Shown: positions 1-8,186 of the stretch, piece by piece
How the letters are laid out: each line of letters opens with the position of its first letter
How positions within the stretch are numbered: position 1 is the first letter of the stretch
Assembly (NCBI GenBank): GCA_031255915.1
Contig: JAIRRP010000037.1
Location: 1 to 16,240, forward strand
DNA: 16,240 bases
Origin: Puniceicoccales bacterium
GTDB lineage: Bacteria; Verrucomicrobiota; Verrucomicrobiia; Opitutales; JAIRLG01
Direction: 5' to 3'
Made by a program: the position numbers and the translations under genes
Notes under the pieces: model-generated
Told to the model about the DNA's origin: nothing
Databases searched by the model: none
The model's input: only the letters and a program-made list of their open reading frames with translations

Positions 1-30
1 TCATTTCTTTAAAGTGGGACATTAAAATTT

Positions 31-2127
31 ATGCGTACCCGTGATGTCGAATATATGCAGCGCTTTCTCCAGGATTATTTTGATGACCCAGGCCCTGGGC
101 AGAACTTTAAGCCGAGGAGTTTTTTTCGTCAGTTCTTGATTCCGGATCCGGTCGTCGCTTCGGCGGGGAAAAAATTTCTTTTCCTACTGTTCCTCTTTTC
201 CGTAACGCGTCTTGTCTTTTTCTGTGCTCAGCACAACTACTTCGCTTCGTTGGGTTTAGGTGAGGTGGTAAGTAACTTTTTGTGGGGTATTCGCTTCGAT
301 ATTTCTGTGATTTGCTGGATTCATTTGCCGTTATGGATTTTCTGGGCCTCGCCTTTTTCTCTAAAAATGCGGCCCATTGGGCAGCGAATAACGGATATGC
401 TATTCTGGTTTACGAGCTCCATGGCCCTATTGCCTAACATCGCCGATGCGAAATATTTCTCATTTACATTTCAGCGGATGACATCGGATATCTTTCGGCA
501 ACTAAAAACACTCGCAGGAGAGGATGGCGGAAGCTATGGGGCGATACTTAGAGATTCCTATGGGTTAGTGCTTTTATGGATATTTTTGAGTTTCTATTGT
601 TTTATCTTTTTGAGACGTTTACGCCGGGAGCAGGATATGGAATGGGCCCATTTTCAAAGAATGAAGTGGTTCGCAAAACCGTATATTCGCTGCCTAAGTT
701 TTCTCTTTTGGATGAGTTTATTGATCATCGGTTGCCGTGGAGGATTAGGAGGAAGGGTATTGAACCCGACCTGTGTCGTGCGTTTATCACACCAGCCCTC
801 AGGAGGTGTATTGATTGGGAATTCCGCCTTCAGTATCATTAAATCTTTTGGGAAAAGTCCCCTTAGTATCTTTCATTTTTTCGATGATATGGAGGAATTA
901 GACGATATTTACAGCCCTTTTCATGGAGGAAATCAACAGGAGCAGCCGTACTTTGGTCATTATAAAGGCAAAAATGTCCTGGTCATTGTATTGGAGAGTT
1001 TTTCGGCGGAGCATGTAGGGTTTTTAGATAAAGAGTTTAAAATAGAGAAAAGTAGTTTCACTCCATTTTTAGATGAACTTTCGAAGCATTCTTTATGTTT
1101 CGATGGTTTTGCCAATGGCTCTGTTTCTATTGAAGCATTGCCTTCTATTTTTTCTTCTATCCCTTCCTTACAAGAGAAACCCTATATCCGTAGTTCTCGT
1201 GGAATTTCGAATCATATCGATGGTCTTTCCTCATTACTGGCCCAACAGGGCTACACGGATTCTTTCTTTTATGGGGGAAAGAAATATTCCTGTGACTTTG
1301 ATTGCTATTGGCGTAAAGTCGGACTGGAGCGCTATTTTTGTGAAAAGGATTTTCCAGAGATAACGAAAAAAATTTACTCTGGATGGGGAGTCCATGACCT
1401 TCCTTTTCTAGATTATGTGGCCGATGTATTGAATCAACAATCGGAACCTTTTATTTCGGGCATTTTTACACTCTCCTCTCATCACCCATTCATCATGCCG
1501 AAGGGATTTGAAAATATGTTTCCGGAGGGGAAGCATCCGATACAAGGACTCGTAGCTTATACGGATTATGCCTTGAAATGTTTTTTTGAGAAAATTTCCC
1601 AGATGCCGTGGTATAAAAATACGCTCTTCGTACTTGTCGCTGACCATACATCGGGTGTTGTGGAGCCTTATTATCAGGGGCCCATAGGTGCTTTTTCGAT
1701 TCTCATTCTCTTTTTCGATCCCGAGAATCGCCTGCCACAGGAATATTCATGGAAATTGGCCCAGCAGATCGATATCATGCCTACGCTCCTACATCTTTTG
1801 GGATATTTAGGGCCTTATGTGGCTTTTGGGAAGAATCTCATGGAGGAAGGAACATCAAGATTTGCGGTAAATTTTAGGAACAATATCTATCAGTTAATAG
1901 GAGATACCTATTGTCTTCAATTCGACGGGGATAAGACGATTGGCTTTTTCGATAGAAAAAAGGACCCTACGGCGAAAGAAAATCTTTTTCAGGAGCCCGC
2001 CTATAAACTTTTTAGGAAACAATATGAGATGTTTCTGAAGGCATTTTTGCAGCAGTATAGCCAAACTTTGTCCCAAAATGCACTAACGGTGGAGACTTGG
2101 TATAAAAACAAAGTTCCTAAAAGTTGA
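31..2127 (+). CDS. LTA synthase / MdoB-like membrane sulfatase-family protein
   Basis: This 698-residue protein has an N-terminal membrane part with about five hydrophobic segments (near residues 48-66, 89-107, 121-136, 177-194 and 220-236) and an extracytoplasmic alkaline-phosphatase-fold domain from about residue 310. The fold's signatures are visible: metal-ligand glutamate E322 in VIVLESFS, the nucleophile region at 362-369 (NGSVSIEA), W452 in the SGWGVHD segment, SSHHPF at 482-487, and the D538-H539 pair in LVADHTSG. Family members transfer phosphoglycerol or phosphoethanolamine groups to envelope glycans or lipids; the substrate here cannot be told. The nucleophile, usually Thr, appears to be Ser (S364 or S366), which is inferred from alignment by eye. 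No clear Shine-Dalgarno precedes the ATG at 31, and an in-frame ATG at 55 is an alternative. gspG begins 59 nt downstream on the same strand. Confidence 0.88.
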   Translation: MRTRDVEYMQRFLQDYFDDPGPGQNFKPRSFFRQFLIPDPVVASAGKKFLFLLFLFSVTRLVFFCAQHNYFASLGLGEVVSNFLWGIRFDISVICWIHLPLWIFWASPFSLKMRPIGQRITDMLFWFTSSMALLPNIADAKYFSFTFQRMTSDIFRQLKTLAGEDGGSYGAILRDSYGLVLLWIFLSFYCFIFLRRLRREQDMEWAHFQRMKWFAKPYIRCLSFLFWMSLLIIGCRGGLGGRVLNPTCVVRLSHQPSGGVLIGNSAFSIIKSFGKSPLSIFHFFDDMEELDDIYSPFHGGNQQEQPYFGHYKGKNVLVIVLESFSAEHVGFLDKEFKIEKSSFTPFLDELSKHSLCFDGFANGSVSIEALPSIFSSIPSLQEKPYIRSSRGISNHIDGLSSLLAQQGYTDSFFYGGKKYSCDFDCYWRKVGLERYFCEKDFPEITKKIYSGWGVHDLPFLDYVADVLNQQSEPFISGIFTLSSHHPFIMPKGFENMFPEGKHPIQGLVAYTDYALKCFFEKISQMPWYKNTLFVLVADHTSGVVEPYYQGPIGAFSILILFFDPENRLPQEYSWKLAQQIDIMPTLLHLLGYLGPYVAFGKNLMEEGTSRFAVNFRNNIYQLIGDTYCLQFDGDKTIGFFDRKKDPTAKENLFQEPAYKLFRKQYEMFLKAFLQQYSQTLSQNALTVETWYKNKVPKS

Positions 2128-2186
2128 GATTTGCAATTCGAAAAGGTTTTGGTAACCTTGACCCTTGGGGTTTAACTTAAAATAAA

Positions 2187-2618
2187 ATGGGAAATAAAGA
2201 AACAGTGTCACTTTTAAATAAAAAGAGAGGGTTTTCCCTCATCGAAATTTTGATCGCATTGGCGATATTGGCCGCTGTTTCGGGAATCGTCATCAGTAAT
2301 TTGGATAAGATTTTCGGGAGCAGCCAAGAAAAAGTCGCAGAGCTCTTTGTTAGGGAAACGGTACGAACGCCGTTAATGTCCTACCGCATGAATATGGGTG
2401 GATATCCCACAACAGATCAAGGACTCAAAGCCTTGATAAAGGCACCGGAAGGTAGTGGCCGTCGCTGGAAAGGGCCTTATATTGATGAGCTTCCTTTGGA
2501 TCCCTGGGGACGTCCCTATGAATATCGCTGTCCCGGAGAACATAATCGGGAGAAATATGACATTTGGTCGATGGGCGCTAAGGGAAATGGTGGTGAAGAC
2601 TCTATTGGAAATTGGTAA
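2187..2618 (+). CDS. gspG: type II secretion major pseudopilin GspG
   Basis: This 143-residue pseudopilin has a short basic leader ending KKRG, a class III prepilin cleavage site (G15/F16) followed by FSLIE with Glu at +5 (E20), and one hydrophobic N-terminal helix (about 16-37). The GspG body signatures follow: YPTTDQGLKAL at about 73-83, the W-K-GPY and LPLDPWGRPYEY segments, and a C-terminal GGEDSIGNW that matches the family's calcium-binding loop and terminal NW. GspG is the major subunit of the periplasmic pseudopilus of type II secretion. Length and domain are typical. The ATG at 2187 lacks a clear Shine-Dalgarno. Upstream, AAGGTT and AACCTT (2143-2148 and 2154-2159) can form a 6-bp hairpin without a T-tract. 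gspH follows with overlapping stop and start codons. None of the secretion core genes (gspD, E, F) is in the window, so a type IV pilus-like or partial system remains possible. Confidence 0.92.
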   Translation: MGNKETVSLLNKKRGFSLIEILIALAILAAVSGIVISNLDKIFGSSQEKVAELFVRETVRTPLMSYRMNMGGYPTTDQGLKALIKAPEGSGRRWKGPYIDELPLDPWGRPYEYRCPGEHNREKYDIWSMGAKGNGGEDSIGNW

Positions 2619-3094
2619 TGCTTCCATCAAGAACGATATGTCGATCGAATTCACACGGCGCTTTCTCTGTAATAGAGATAGTTGTCGTATTGGCTATCTT
2701 TTCGGCGATGGTGGGAGTATTTGTGGTTGGGTTTAGCTCCTTAAAAGATGGGTTTTCACGTGAATTAGAACTTAAGGACGAAGTCCAGCAAACTATCCGT
2801 CGAGCCCGTTGGTGGTCGGGAAAATTGCGGACACGTGTTTTTCTTTGGTATCCTAAGGACCATTCCTATCTTGGGATTACGGACGATGAGGGAAAAGAGC
2901 TTCAAAAAATAGACCTTACCAATGGGATTCCGTTTCAGTTTTTAAATTCTGAAGAGAACCGGGAGCTGGCGTCCCTCTGTGTCGATCCCAGTGGGGTTAT
3001 AACGCCATTTCGACTTACTTATAGGACGGGGAATCGTGAATTTCAGACCTATAAAGCGGATATTTTCAGTGGGCAATTGGCGCAGATGAAGTAA
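2618..3094 (+). CDS. gspH: minor pseudopilin, GspH/FimT-like
   Basis: The 158-residue protein begins with a short leader, then FSVIE and a hydrophobic helix (about residues 16-36) typical of type IV pilin-like N-termini. Glu20 sits at +5 if cleavage is before F16, which puts Ala at -1 instead of the usual Gly; Gly is at -2. The C-terminal half has the minor-pseudopilin pattern (VDPSGVITPFRLTY, then an FSGQ end) common in GspH proteins. I chose the ATG at 2618, which overlaps the gspG stop as TAATG and implies translational coupling; an upstream TTG at 2612 would add two residues. Its position after gspG supports a role in pseudopilus tip or assembly. GspH is the best guess, and a GspI-like or otherwise unassigned pseudopilin is possible. 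Confidence 0.72.
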   Translation: MLPSRTICRSNSHGAFSVIEIVVVLAIFSAMVGVFVVGFSSLKDGFSRELELKDEVQQTIRRARWWSGKLRTRVFLWYPKDHSYLGITDDEGKELQKIDLTNGIPFQFLNSEENRELASLCVDPSGVITPFRLTYRTGNREFQTYKADIFSGQLAQMK

Positions 3095-3097
3095 ACT

Positions 3098-3448
3098 ATG
3101 TGTGATATTTTGACGCCCAATGGCTTTGGGGCAACTGTGAGGGTTTTTAGTGGACACCGTCTTCATTTTCCCGGCGGGTTTACCGCCTTTGAGCCCTTCG
3201 GGCTCTGGCCCGCTACGCGGGCCGCGGTAAGGAAAAATGAAAGCTCCCGCTTTGCATTTTTCTCTTACCGCAAAGGCGGTAAACGAACTCCCTAGATATC
3301 TAGAATAAGTTTCTTGAATTTTACTCACAGCCGTCCCATAACAGCCAGGCCATTCGTAGTCAATTATCGTCGTGTGAAGCCGATGGTCTACCTCGCCTCT
3401 CTTGACAGGAGCGATTTACGGGAAGTTCTGTCAATTCTCGACACGTAA
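3098..3448 (+). pseudogene. doubtful ORF after gspH, carrying palindrome copy 1 and one in-frame TAG
   Basis: An ATG at 3098, three bases after the gspH stop, opens a frame that stays open to TAA at 3446-3448 except for one TAG at 3293-3295. The first 18 codons or so are unique, the middle is the translated palindromic element (3155-3288), and the last 50 codons read as a plausible basic polypeptide ending SLDRSDLREVLSILDT. The end runs convergently into the last 18 nt of the lolC-type gene. No family is recognised. It could be an operon gene broken by, or just after, insertion of the element, or merely chance openness, since the element itself lacks stops in several frames. Coding status is uncertain. 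Confidence 0.25.
3155..3288 (-). repeat. nested palindromic (cloverleaf-like) element, copy 1
   Basis: The outer stem GTTTACCGCCTTTG (3178-3191) pairs perfectly with CAAAGGCGGTAAAC (3271-3284). Inside lie three arms: GAGCCC-TTC-GGGCTC (3191-3205), GGCCCGC-TAC-GCGGGCC (3207-3223), and a long imperfect arm (3224-3271) whose tip is AAAGC-TCCC-GCTTT. The asymmetric tail, CACCGTC and so on up to CGGCGG, lies at 3155-3177, so by the orientation set by copies 3 and 4 this copy is on the minus strand. It sits between the convergent gspGH and lolC units, where the strong hairpins could also stop transcription from either side; no T-tract supports a classical terminator. Confidence 0.9.
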
Positions 3449-4651
3449 TGCCTGGGCAGGGGAAATTCTCAAAGCTTTCCATGCCGGAAAAAGTCCGGCA
3501 AAGAGGCTGATGCCGTTTGTGAAGAAAAGAATGAAGAGAATATCGCTGCCCTTGTAATGAACGGGCAAATGCGTGTAATACTTGAACGAGTCGAACCAAT
3601 GGAAACTTAAGGCCGATAGGAGCGTATCTCTTATGGTTAAAATCCCTTGGCCGATGGCGAATCCGTTGATGGTTCCCAGAATCCCGATGATGAGCCCTTG
3701 GATGCAGAAACAGGCAGCAATTTCGTAGGAAGTAGCACCGAGTGCCTGCAGGAGCCCGATCTCCCTCGTTTTTTTTATGACATTAAAAGTAAGTGCGCAT
3801 GAGACGGAGAACGCCGCGATGAGCAGAATAAAGAGGAGTACGAAAAACATCATGGTCTTTTCGAGTCGAAGAGCGGAGAATAATTCCTGATGATTTTCGA
3901 TCCAACTCGATGCATGATAAGGTTGGGTAAGGAATGAATTGAGGTGTCCAGCATAGGAAATCGCATCTACCTTGGGTTGGAGGTAGAGACTGTAGCCATG
4001 AATACCATCTCCAAGTCCGTAAAGTTCCTGCATGAGTTTTAGGGGACAGAGAATGGATAGCGGTGATCCCGTATTTTCGGGATCTTTTAGAATCCCGGCT
4101 ATGCTTACCTCTCTCGGAAGTAAGACCGTACCTTCTTTGAGTTCTTCCAGTGCGAGGGGGGAATAGAGTTCCACCGTGCTGTCAAGTAAAAGACCTAATT
4201 GGTCAGCGAGATGTGAAAAAATGAAAATGGAATCCTCATTGAGGTTTTCAAAGTTGCCGGACAGGAGATGCTGTTTTATGGAAGAGCTTGCGATTTCGCA
4301 TCGTTCCCAGTCAATCCCCTGAATCATGGGAAAAATTGGCCGATCGCCGGACATCAGCATGACGATGCCGTTGGCATAGGGTGTGAAGGATTTGATTTCA
4401 GGCTGTGACGCTAGAAATTGTGAAAATTTCTCCGATGAGGGTAAAATGGAACCATCTCCAATTTGGATGTCTCCTTGAAACTCGATGATTTTTTTTTCAA
4501 TTTCAAGTTGAAATCCATTCATGACGCTCATGACGACGAAGAGTACGGCGACACCAAGTGTAACGCCGCCTGTGGCGGTCAATAGGAAAAAAGAAATGCG
4601 GCATTGGGTTGGGAAGAGCTGCTTAATGGCGAAATAAGAATACCAACTCAT
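3431..4651 (-). CDS. LolC/LolE-type lipoprotein-releasing ABC permease
   Basis: With the start at 4651 the product has 406 residues and the FtsX/MacB-type permease layout. TM1 is at about 19-43, ending in the family signature SVMNGF (42-47). A periplasmic domain runs from about 48 to 265, followed by three C-terminal membrane helices (about 267-290, 311-335 and 370-390). The cytoplasmic coupling segment KKTREIG..QALGA (293-306) and the HLPVHY segment (361-366) are characteristic of LolC/LolE. The family extracts outer-membrane lipoproteins from the inner membrane together with the ATPase LolD, which is not in the window. The start is set by the ATGA overlap with the lpxI stop and by an AAAGGA ribosome-binding site 9 nt upstream; an in-frame ATG at 4699 is less likely. 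A single-type homodimeric permease is possible, since no second lolC/E gene is adjacent. Confidence 0.85.
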   Translation of the reverse strand: MSWYSYFAIKQLFPTQCRISFFLLTATGGVTLGVAVLFVVMSVMNGFQLEIEKKIIEFQGDIQIGDGSILPSSEKFSQFLASQPEIKSFTPYANGIVMLMSGDRPIFPMIQGIDWERCEIASSSIKQHLLSGNFENLNEDSIFIFSHLADQLGLLLDSTVELYSPLALEELKEGTVLLPREVSIAGILKDPENTGSPLSILCPLKLMQELYGLGDGIHGYSLYLQPKVDAISYAGHLNSFLTQPYHASSWIENHQELFSALRLEKTMMFFVLLFILLIAAFSVSCALTFNVIKKTREIGLLQALGATSYEIAACFCIQGLIIGILGTINGFAIGQGILTIRDTLLSALSFHWFDSFKYYTHLPVHYKGSDILFILFFTNGISLFAGLFPAWKALRISPAQALRVEN

Positions 4652-5553
4652 GAGGGAATATCCTTTAGTTGAGCATATCCATAAATGTGAATATGCCAAT
4701 CATCGGCTTGGGCGAGCACATTTTTTTTATCGAGAATAAGCGTTTTCCCGGCCTCTAACACGGCGTATTCGACGCCGTTTTGATACATATATTCCAGGGT
4801 TTTTATGCCAAAAACAGGGACATCAAATCGAAAATCTTGGTTGAGTTTAGAGGTTTTAACAAAAAGTTTAGGGTGTACATGAAATCGACCGGCATATTGT
4901 AACATGGCATCCGTCCCATCAAAGCCCTCCACGCACAGAACGGTTCCGTTATGCAGGACGATTCCTTGGCCTATGTCTAATTTTGCAATTTCTCGAGTTA
5001 TATGTATACCCTGTTCCAGAACATGGGAGGGTAATTTCCAGGCGGATCGTGTCATCGACCCCTCCTCGGCGAGGTCTTCATCCATAAAGCTTCTGGCATC
5101 AAGGACTTGGATGCCCATGGCTTCGATTTCTTCCGAAATGGCACCGAAGATCGTAGCGGCATTTTTTTGTCGCAGCTTTCGCAATAACCAGAATGCTTTG
5201 AGATCAGGGTGAAGGCCATTGAATAATTTTTGAGGCTGAATCTGCCCGGCTGTAATGGCGTGGGAGACCTGAGTTTTTTTAAGCGTTTTAAGTATTTTAC
5301 CGATGTGGCCGATGTGTATTTGAGTGCGACTTTGAAACGGAAAAGAGGTGAAGAAGTTCTCATCGATCATCTCGTCGAGCGCCAGGAGGTGAATATCGAT
5401 GCCAAGTGCCTTCATCCGTTGAGCGCAGAGCTGGGGATAGTGACCATTTCCCGCGAGTAGGGCGATGCTCTTGGGGAACGGAGAATCTTGTCTCTGCAGA
5501 TGAAGAGAGGAACGATAGTTATCATTTGGAGTTTTGGCGATTTTCAAGATCAT
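4648..5553 (-). CDS. lpxI: UDP-2,3-diacylglucosamine pyrophosphatase LpxI
   Basis: This 301-residue protein matches LpxI (DUF1009), which hydrolyses UDP-2,3-diacylglucosamine to lipid X in lipid A synthesis, the step done by LpxH or LpxG in other bacteria. Visible signatures are IALLAGNGHYP (30-40) in the N-terminal domain, the catalytic-region motif DGTDAML (212-218), QDFRFDVPVFG (239-249), and VLEAGKTLILD (265-275). The ATG at 5553 lies inside the end of the HD-phosphohydrolase gene (32-nt overlap), giving about 25 residues before the conserved core; no later ATG precedes the core. Its stop overlaps the lolC ATG as ATGA, so translational coupling is likely. This links lipid A synthesis to lipoprotein export in one unit. 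Confidence 0.93.
   Translation of the reverse strand: MILKIAKTPNDNYRSSLHLQRQDSPFPKSIALLAGNGHYPQLCAQRMKALGIDIHLLALDEMIDENFFTSFPFQSRTQIHIGHIGKILKTLKKTQVSHAITAGQIQPQKLFNGLHPDLKAFWLLRKLRQKNAATIFGAISEEIEAMGIQVLDARSFMDEDLAEEGSMTRSAWKLPSHVLEQGIHITREIAKLDIGQGIVLHNGTVLCVEGFDGTDAMLQYAGRFHVHPKLFVKTSKLNQDFRFDVPVFGIKTLEYMYQNGVEYAVLEAGKTLILDKKNVLAQADDWHIHIYGYAQLKDIPS
4661..4666 (-). promoter_or_regulatory. Shine-Dalgarno for the lolC/E-type gene
   Basis: AAAGGA on the minus strand, 9 nt upstream of the ATG at 4651 and inside the last codons of lpxI. It supports the 4651 start over the upstream in-frame ATG at 4699. It is one of the few convincing Shine-Dalgarno motifs in the window. Confidence 0.45.
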
Positions 5554-7834
5554 AGCTGATGCGCGTATGTATTGTGCCGAGGAGTATCGAAGAGAAGGCT
5601 TTCTGCAGCTTTTTTAAGTCCTGTAATGTTAATGGACACTCATCGAATTGGTGTTCATCGACACGGTCTTGAATGATATGCGAAACGAGTTCTTCGATGT
5701 TTTGCAATGATTGTGGTTTTTTGAGCACTCTACTGACCGCTTCCAGAGCGTCGCTGAGGCAGATGACGGCCGCTTCCTTTGTCTGCGGTTTTGGGCCGTC
5801 ATAGCGGAAGGTAGCTTCGTCGAGAGGATGGGCATCGGTTTCCTGTCGTGATCTCGCTTTTTCATGAAAAAATCGAACGAAAGAATCACCGTGATGTTGC
5901 TGAATGATGTCTAAAATTTGTTGAGGAAGCTTTGCATTTTTACCGAGAATCACGCCTGTTCGGACGTGATTTTTAATGATCATCGCACTGAGTTCGGGTT
6001 TTTTACTTTCATGAAAGTTTTCTTCTGAGTGTTGGTTTTCGATAAAATATTCAGGCTTTTCTATCTTCCCTATGTCATGATAAAGCGCTGCTGTTTTACA
6101 GAGAATAGGGTTAGCTCCGATGACTACCGCCGCTTGTTCAGCAATGTTAGATACCACGAGGCTATGATGATAAGTACCGGAGGAGAGAATTTGTAACTGT
6201 TGCATCAGGGGATGATTGTAATCGTAGAGTTCGAAAAGTGTGATATCGCTACAATAGTGAAAAACGCGTTCGAAAAATGATAGACAACCCAATGCGATTG
6301 AACTGGACAGAATTCCTGATGCTATAGAGGCCAGTACCTCTGGCCAAGGCATGTTGGACATGGTTTCCGTAGATGATTTGAATAAAACTAGTCCTGCGGC
6401 TGAGAAAAATCCTGAAAGAATCCCGGCCTGAAAAACATGAGATCGTAGATAAGGTGAATGACAGGCCAAAGTTGCGACAAGAGAAGCGAGGAAACAGGTC
6501 AGGAGAAATGGAATTCCCTGATCCATCATGAGCGTATAAAACACAGAAATTAAAGCGGAACAGCAGATCCCTCCTGGGATTTTTAAAAAGATGGTGGATA
6601 AAATGGCTCCAATGGAGAATGGGATGAGGCATAGGAAAACATGAGTTATTATCGCATTCTCTTTCCAGAGTGAAATTTCTGTCAATTGGAGTAGGGTACG
6701 GAGCAGCGAGAGATTGAGAATTATGATCGTGAAGAAAAAGAGGACATCTTTTTTCGATTTTCGGAATGTGATAGAGGCAAAAGATATGACGATCCAGCTA
6801 AGTGCTATGATAATAAACGTCTTGACGTAATCTTGGATCAATGGCTTGTTGGTCCACAATTTATCTCGTTCATCCATATGCAGAGCTTTATAATAAGCGG
6901 AAAGTTTTTCATAGTCCTCATTCGAGAGAATGGCTCCAGCAGAGACGAGCGTCATCCTCTTGTCGACAAACTTTCTAACTTTGGGAAGGGTGGCCAGTAA
7001 TTGTTGAAATTTTTCCTCACTGGCCGTGACGTCAAAGATAAGATTAGGCCGCACCCCGAGTTTCATGATGTGAAACAGTGCCTGAGTGAGGGCATGTTCC
7101 ATGTCCATAAAAAGTAAGTGGATGCGTAGAAAACGCAGTGCATTCTCCATGGAGCGTATATTCGTATACTCGGGTTGTCCTTTCACCTCGATCCTCAGGA
7201 GATGGGAAGACTCCCTGTCGAGAATGTTCTGCTCGTTTTCCGAAAAAACCCCATCGATGGCAATTTCCTGTAAAATATTAAGCGATTCTTGGAATACGCG
7301 AGAGCGCTCTGTATGGCTCAAAGTCTCGAGGATGATGGTGATATCCTTCCAATCAACTTTGAGTTGATGATGACGGTTAAAAGTCCCTAAGGAATGCTGT
7401 AGCTCGGGAAAATTCATCTTCTCACTGGAAACTTCATGCGGGAAAGTTTCGAGAAAAGTATTGAGCCTCCAAAGGTCCTGACTAAAGGCCTCAAAAGGCG
7501 TAAGGTCGACTTTATAGACCGGTGCCAGTTGACTGCGTTTTTCCGTGATGAGGCGTTTTGTCTCGGCTGTGCTGATATAGGAAAAGGGTATTTGAGCGAC
7601 GATTTGTGAGGGGATGATTTGGCCAGGGAAAAATCGAAGGCTTAGGGGTACGCGTTTCCAAAAACAGATCGCGGTAATGAAAAAAGAGATTACACCGACG
7701 GCCAGCGCCGCTTTCAGATATTTTTGGAAAAATGTCCACCGTTGGGCATAAAAAGGGTAGTCGTTGCGATAGCGATGGAAGGGTTTTCTAGTGCCAGTAA
7801 GTGAAGTTTTAGATTTTTTGCCAAAAGAAAACAT
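5522..7834 (-). CDS. 7TM-HD family phosphohydrolase (PgpH-like c-di-AMP phosphodiesterase)
   Basis: From the ATG at 7834 the product has 770 residues, normal for the 7TM-HD family (PgpH/YqfF). The order is: a basic cytoplasmic N-terminus, TM1 (about 40-59), an extracytoplasmic 7TMR-HDED domain (to about 330), seven membrane helices (about 336-525), and a C-terminal cytoplasmic HD domain. The HD domain shows GTYHHSLVVSN (553-563), HDIGK (586-590), the second-half motif SAMIIKNHVRTG (616-627), QHHG (646-649) and YDGPKPQTKEAA (678-689). Characterised relatives hydrolyse cyclic di-AMP to pApA. The frame remains open upstream, through palindrome copy 2, to an ATG at 8065 and a TTG at 8203 (893 residues in all, overlapping mutL by 17 nt); those residues do not resemble the family, so I prefer 7834, although the start is unsure. 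It overlaps lpxI downstream by 32 nt. Confidence 0.88.
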   Translation of the reverse strand: MFSFGKKSKTSLTGTRKPFHRYRNDYPFYAQRWTFFQKYLKAALAVGVISFFITAICFWKRVPLSLRFFPGQIIPSQIVAQIPFSYISTAETKRLITEKRSQLAPVYKVDLTPFEAFSQDLWRLNTFLETFPHEVSSEKMNFPELQHSLGTFNRHHQLKVDWKDITIILETLSHTERSRVFQESLNILQEIAIDGVFSENEQNILDRESSHLLRIEVKGQPEYTNIRSMENALRFLRIHLLFMDMEHALTQALFHIMKLGVRPNLIFDVTASEEKFQQLLATLPKVRKFVDKRMTLVSAGAILSNEDYEKLSAYYKALHMDERDKLWTNKPLIQDYVKTFIIIALSWIVISFASITFRKSKKDVLFFFTIIILNLSLLRTLLQLTEISLWKENAIITHVFLCLIPFSIGAILSTIFLKIPGGICCSALISVFYTLMMDQGIPFLLTCFLASLVATLACHSPYLRSHVFQAGILSGFFSAAGLVLFKSSTETMSNMPWPEVLASIASGILSSSIALGCLSFFERVFHYCSDITLFELYDYNHPLMQQLQILSSGTYHHSLVVSNIAEQAAVVIGANPILCKTAALYHDIGKIEKPEYFIENQHSEENFHESKKPELSAMIIKNHVRTGVILGKNAKLPQQILDIIQQHHGDSFVRFFHEKARSRQETDAHPLDEATFRYDGPKPQTKEAAVICLSDALEAVSRVLKKPQSLQNIEELVSHIIQDRVDEHQFDECPLTLQDLKKLQKAFSSILLGTIHTRISYDLENRQNSK

Positions 7835-8186
7835 GAGCACATGGAGAAAGGAAGAAAAAAGTATCCTTTGGAAAGCTTTCTTCTTTTGTCCGTACGGAAC
7901 CTTCCCGGTTTTTTTATTTAAATTACTTTTGGGCACCGTCTCCTTTTGACTGGCGGGTTCGCCGCCTTTGCGGCAAGGAAAAATGAAAGCTCCCGCTTTG
8001 CATTTTTCCTTTGCCGCGGCCCGCGTAGCGGGCAGGAGCCCAAAGGGCTCAAAGGCGGCGAACATTGGCGGTTTGCTACACGAATTCTTAAATCGAAGAA
8101 TTTCTGAAAAAGCAATAGGTCCATCGCGCAAAAATATTCGAGGAGTGATGGTGCGCGAGGAGTAAAGGATTGCCGCGATAGGGTAA
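7835..8186 (-). other. mutL to HD-gene interval, open in frame with the HD gene
   Basis: This 352-nt stretch between the mutL stop and the preferred HD-gene ATG holds palindrome copy 2 and no independent gene that I can support. On the minus strand it has no stop in the HD-gene frame. Its translation runs through the element (AFEPFGLLPATRAA and so on) into ETVPKSNLNKKTGKVPYG and then the HD protein. It is either a 5' untranslated spacer or a lineage-specific N-terminal extension made partly of the element. Confidence 0.5.
7934..8065 (-). repeat. nested palindromic element, copy 2 (arms inverted relative to tail)
   Basis: The outer stem GTTCGCCGCCTTTG (7957-7970) pairs with CAAAGGCGGCGAAC (8050-8063). 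The arms from left to right on the plus strand are the long arm (about 7970-8017, tip AAAGC-TCCC-GCTTT), GCCCGC-GTA-GCGGGC (8019-8033) and GAGCCC-AAA-GGGCTC (8036-8050). The tail (CACCGTCTCC up to TGGCGG, 7934-7956) is on the left as in copy 1, yet the arm order is that of copies 3 and 4. The copy lies between mutL and the preferred start of the HD gene, in a frame continuous with that gene. Confidence 0.9.

Noticed and set aside
1..30. End of an upstream gene at the left edge (a TTT CTT TAA frame)
   Set aside because: Three codons before a stop are not enough to support a coding call.
2143..2159. Hairpin between the LTA-synthase-like gene and gspG as an intrinsic terminator
   Set aside because: The stem is only 6 bp, mixed in composition, and no T-tract follows; it is too weak to call.
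3178..3284. Palindrome copy read as a tRNA gene because of its cloverleaf shape
   Set aside because: The outer stem is 14 bp, not 7; there is no anticodon arm geometry, no T-loop consensus GTTCRANYC in place and no CCA; and the sequence recurs inside an essential protein gene.
7968..8165. 65-codon plus-strand and 68-codon minus-strand frames across copy 2
   Set aside because: Openness comes from the repeat, and they conflict with the frame continuous with the HD-phosphohydrolase gene.
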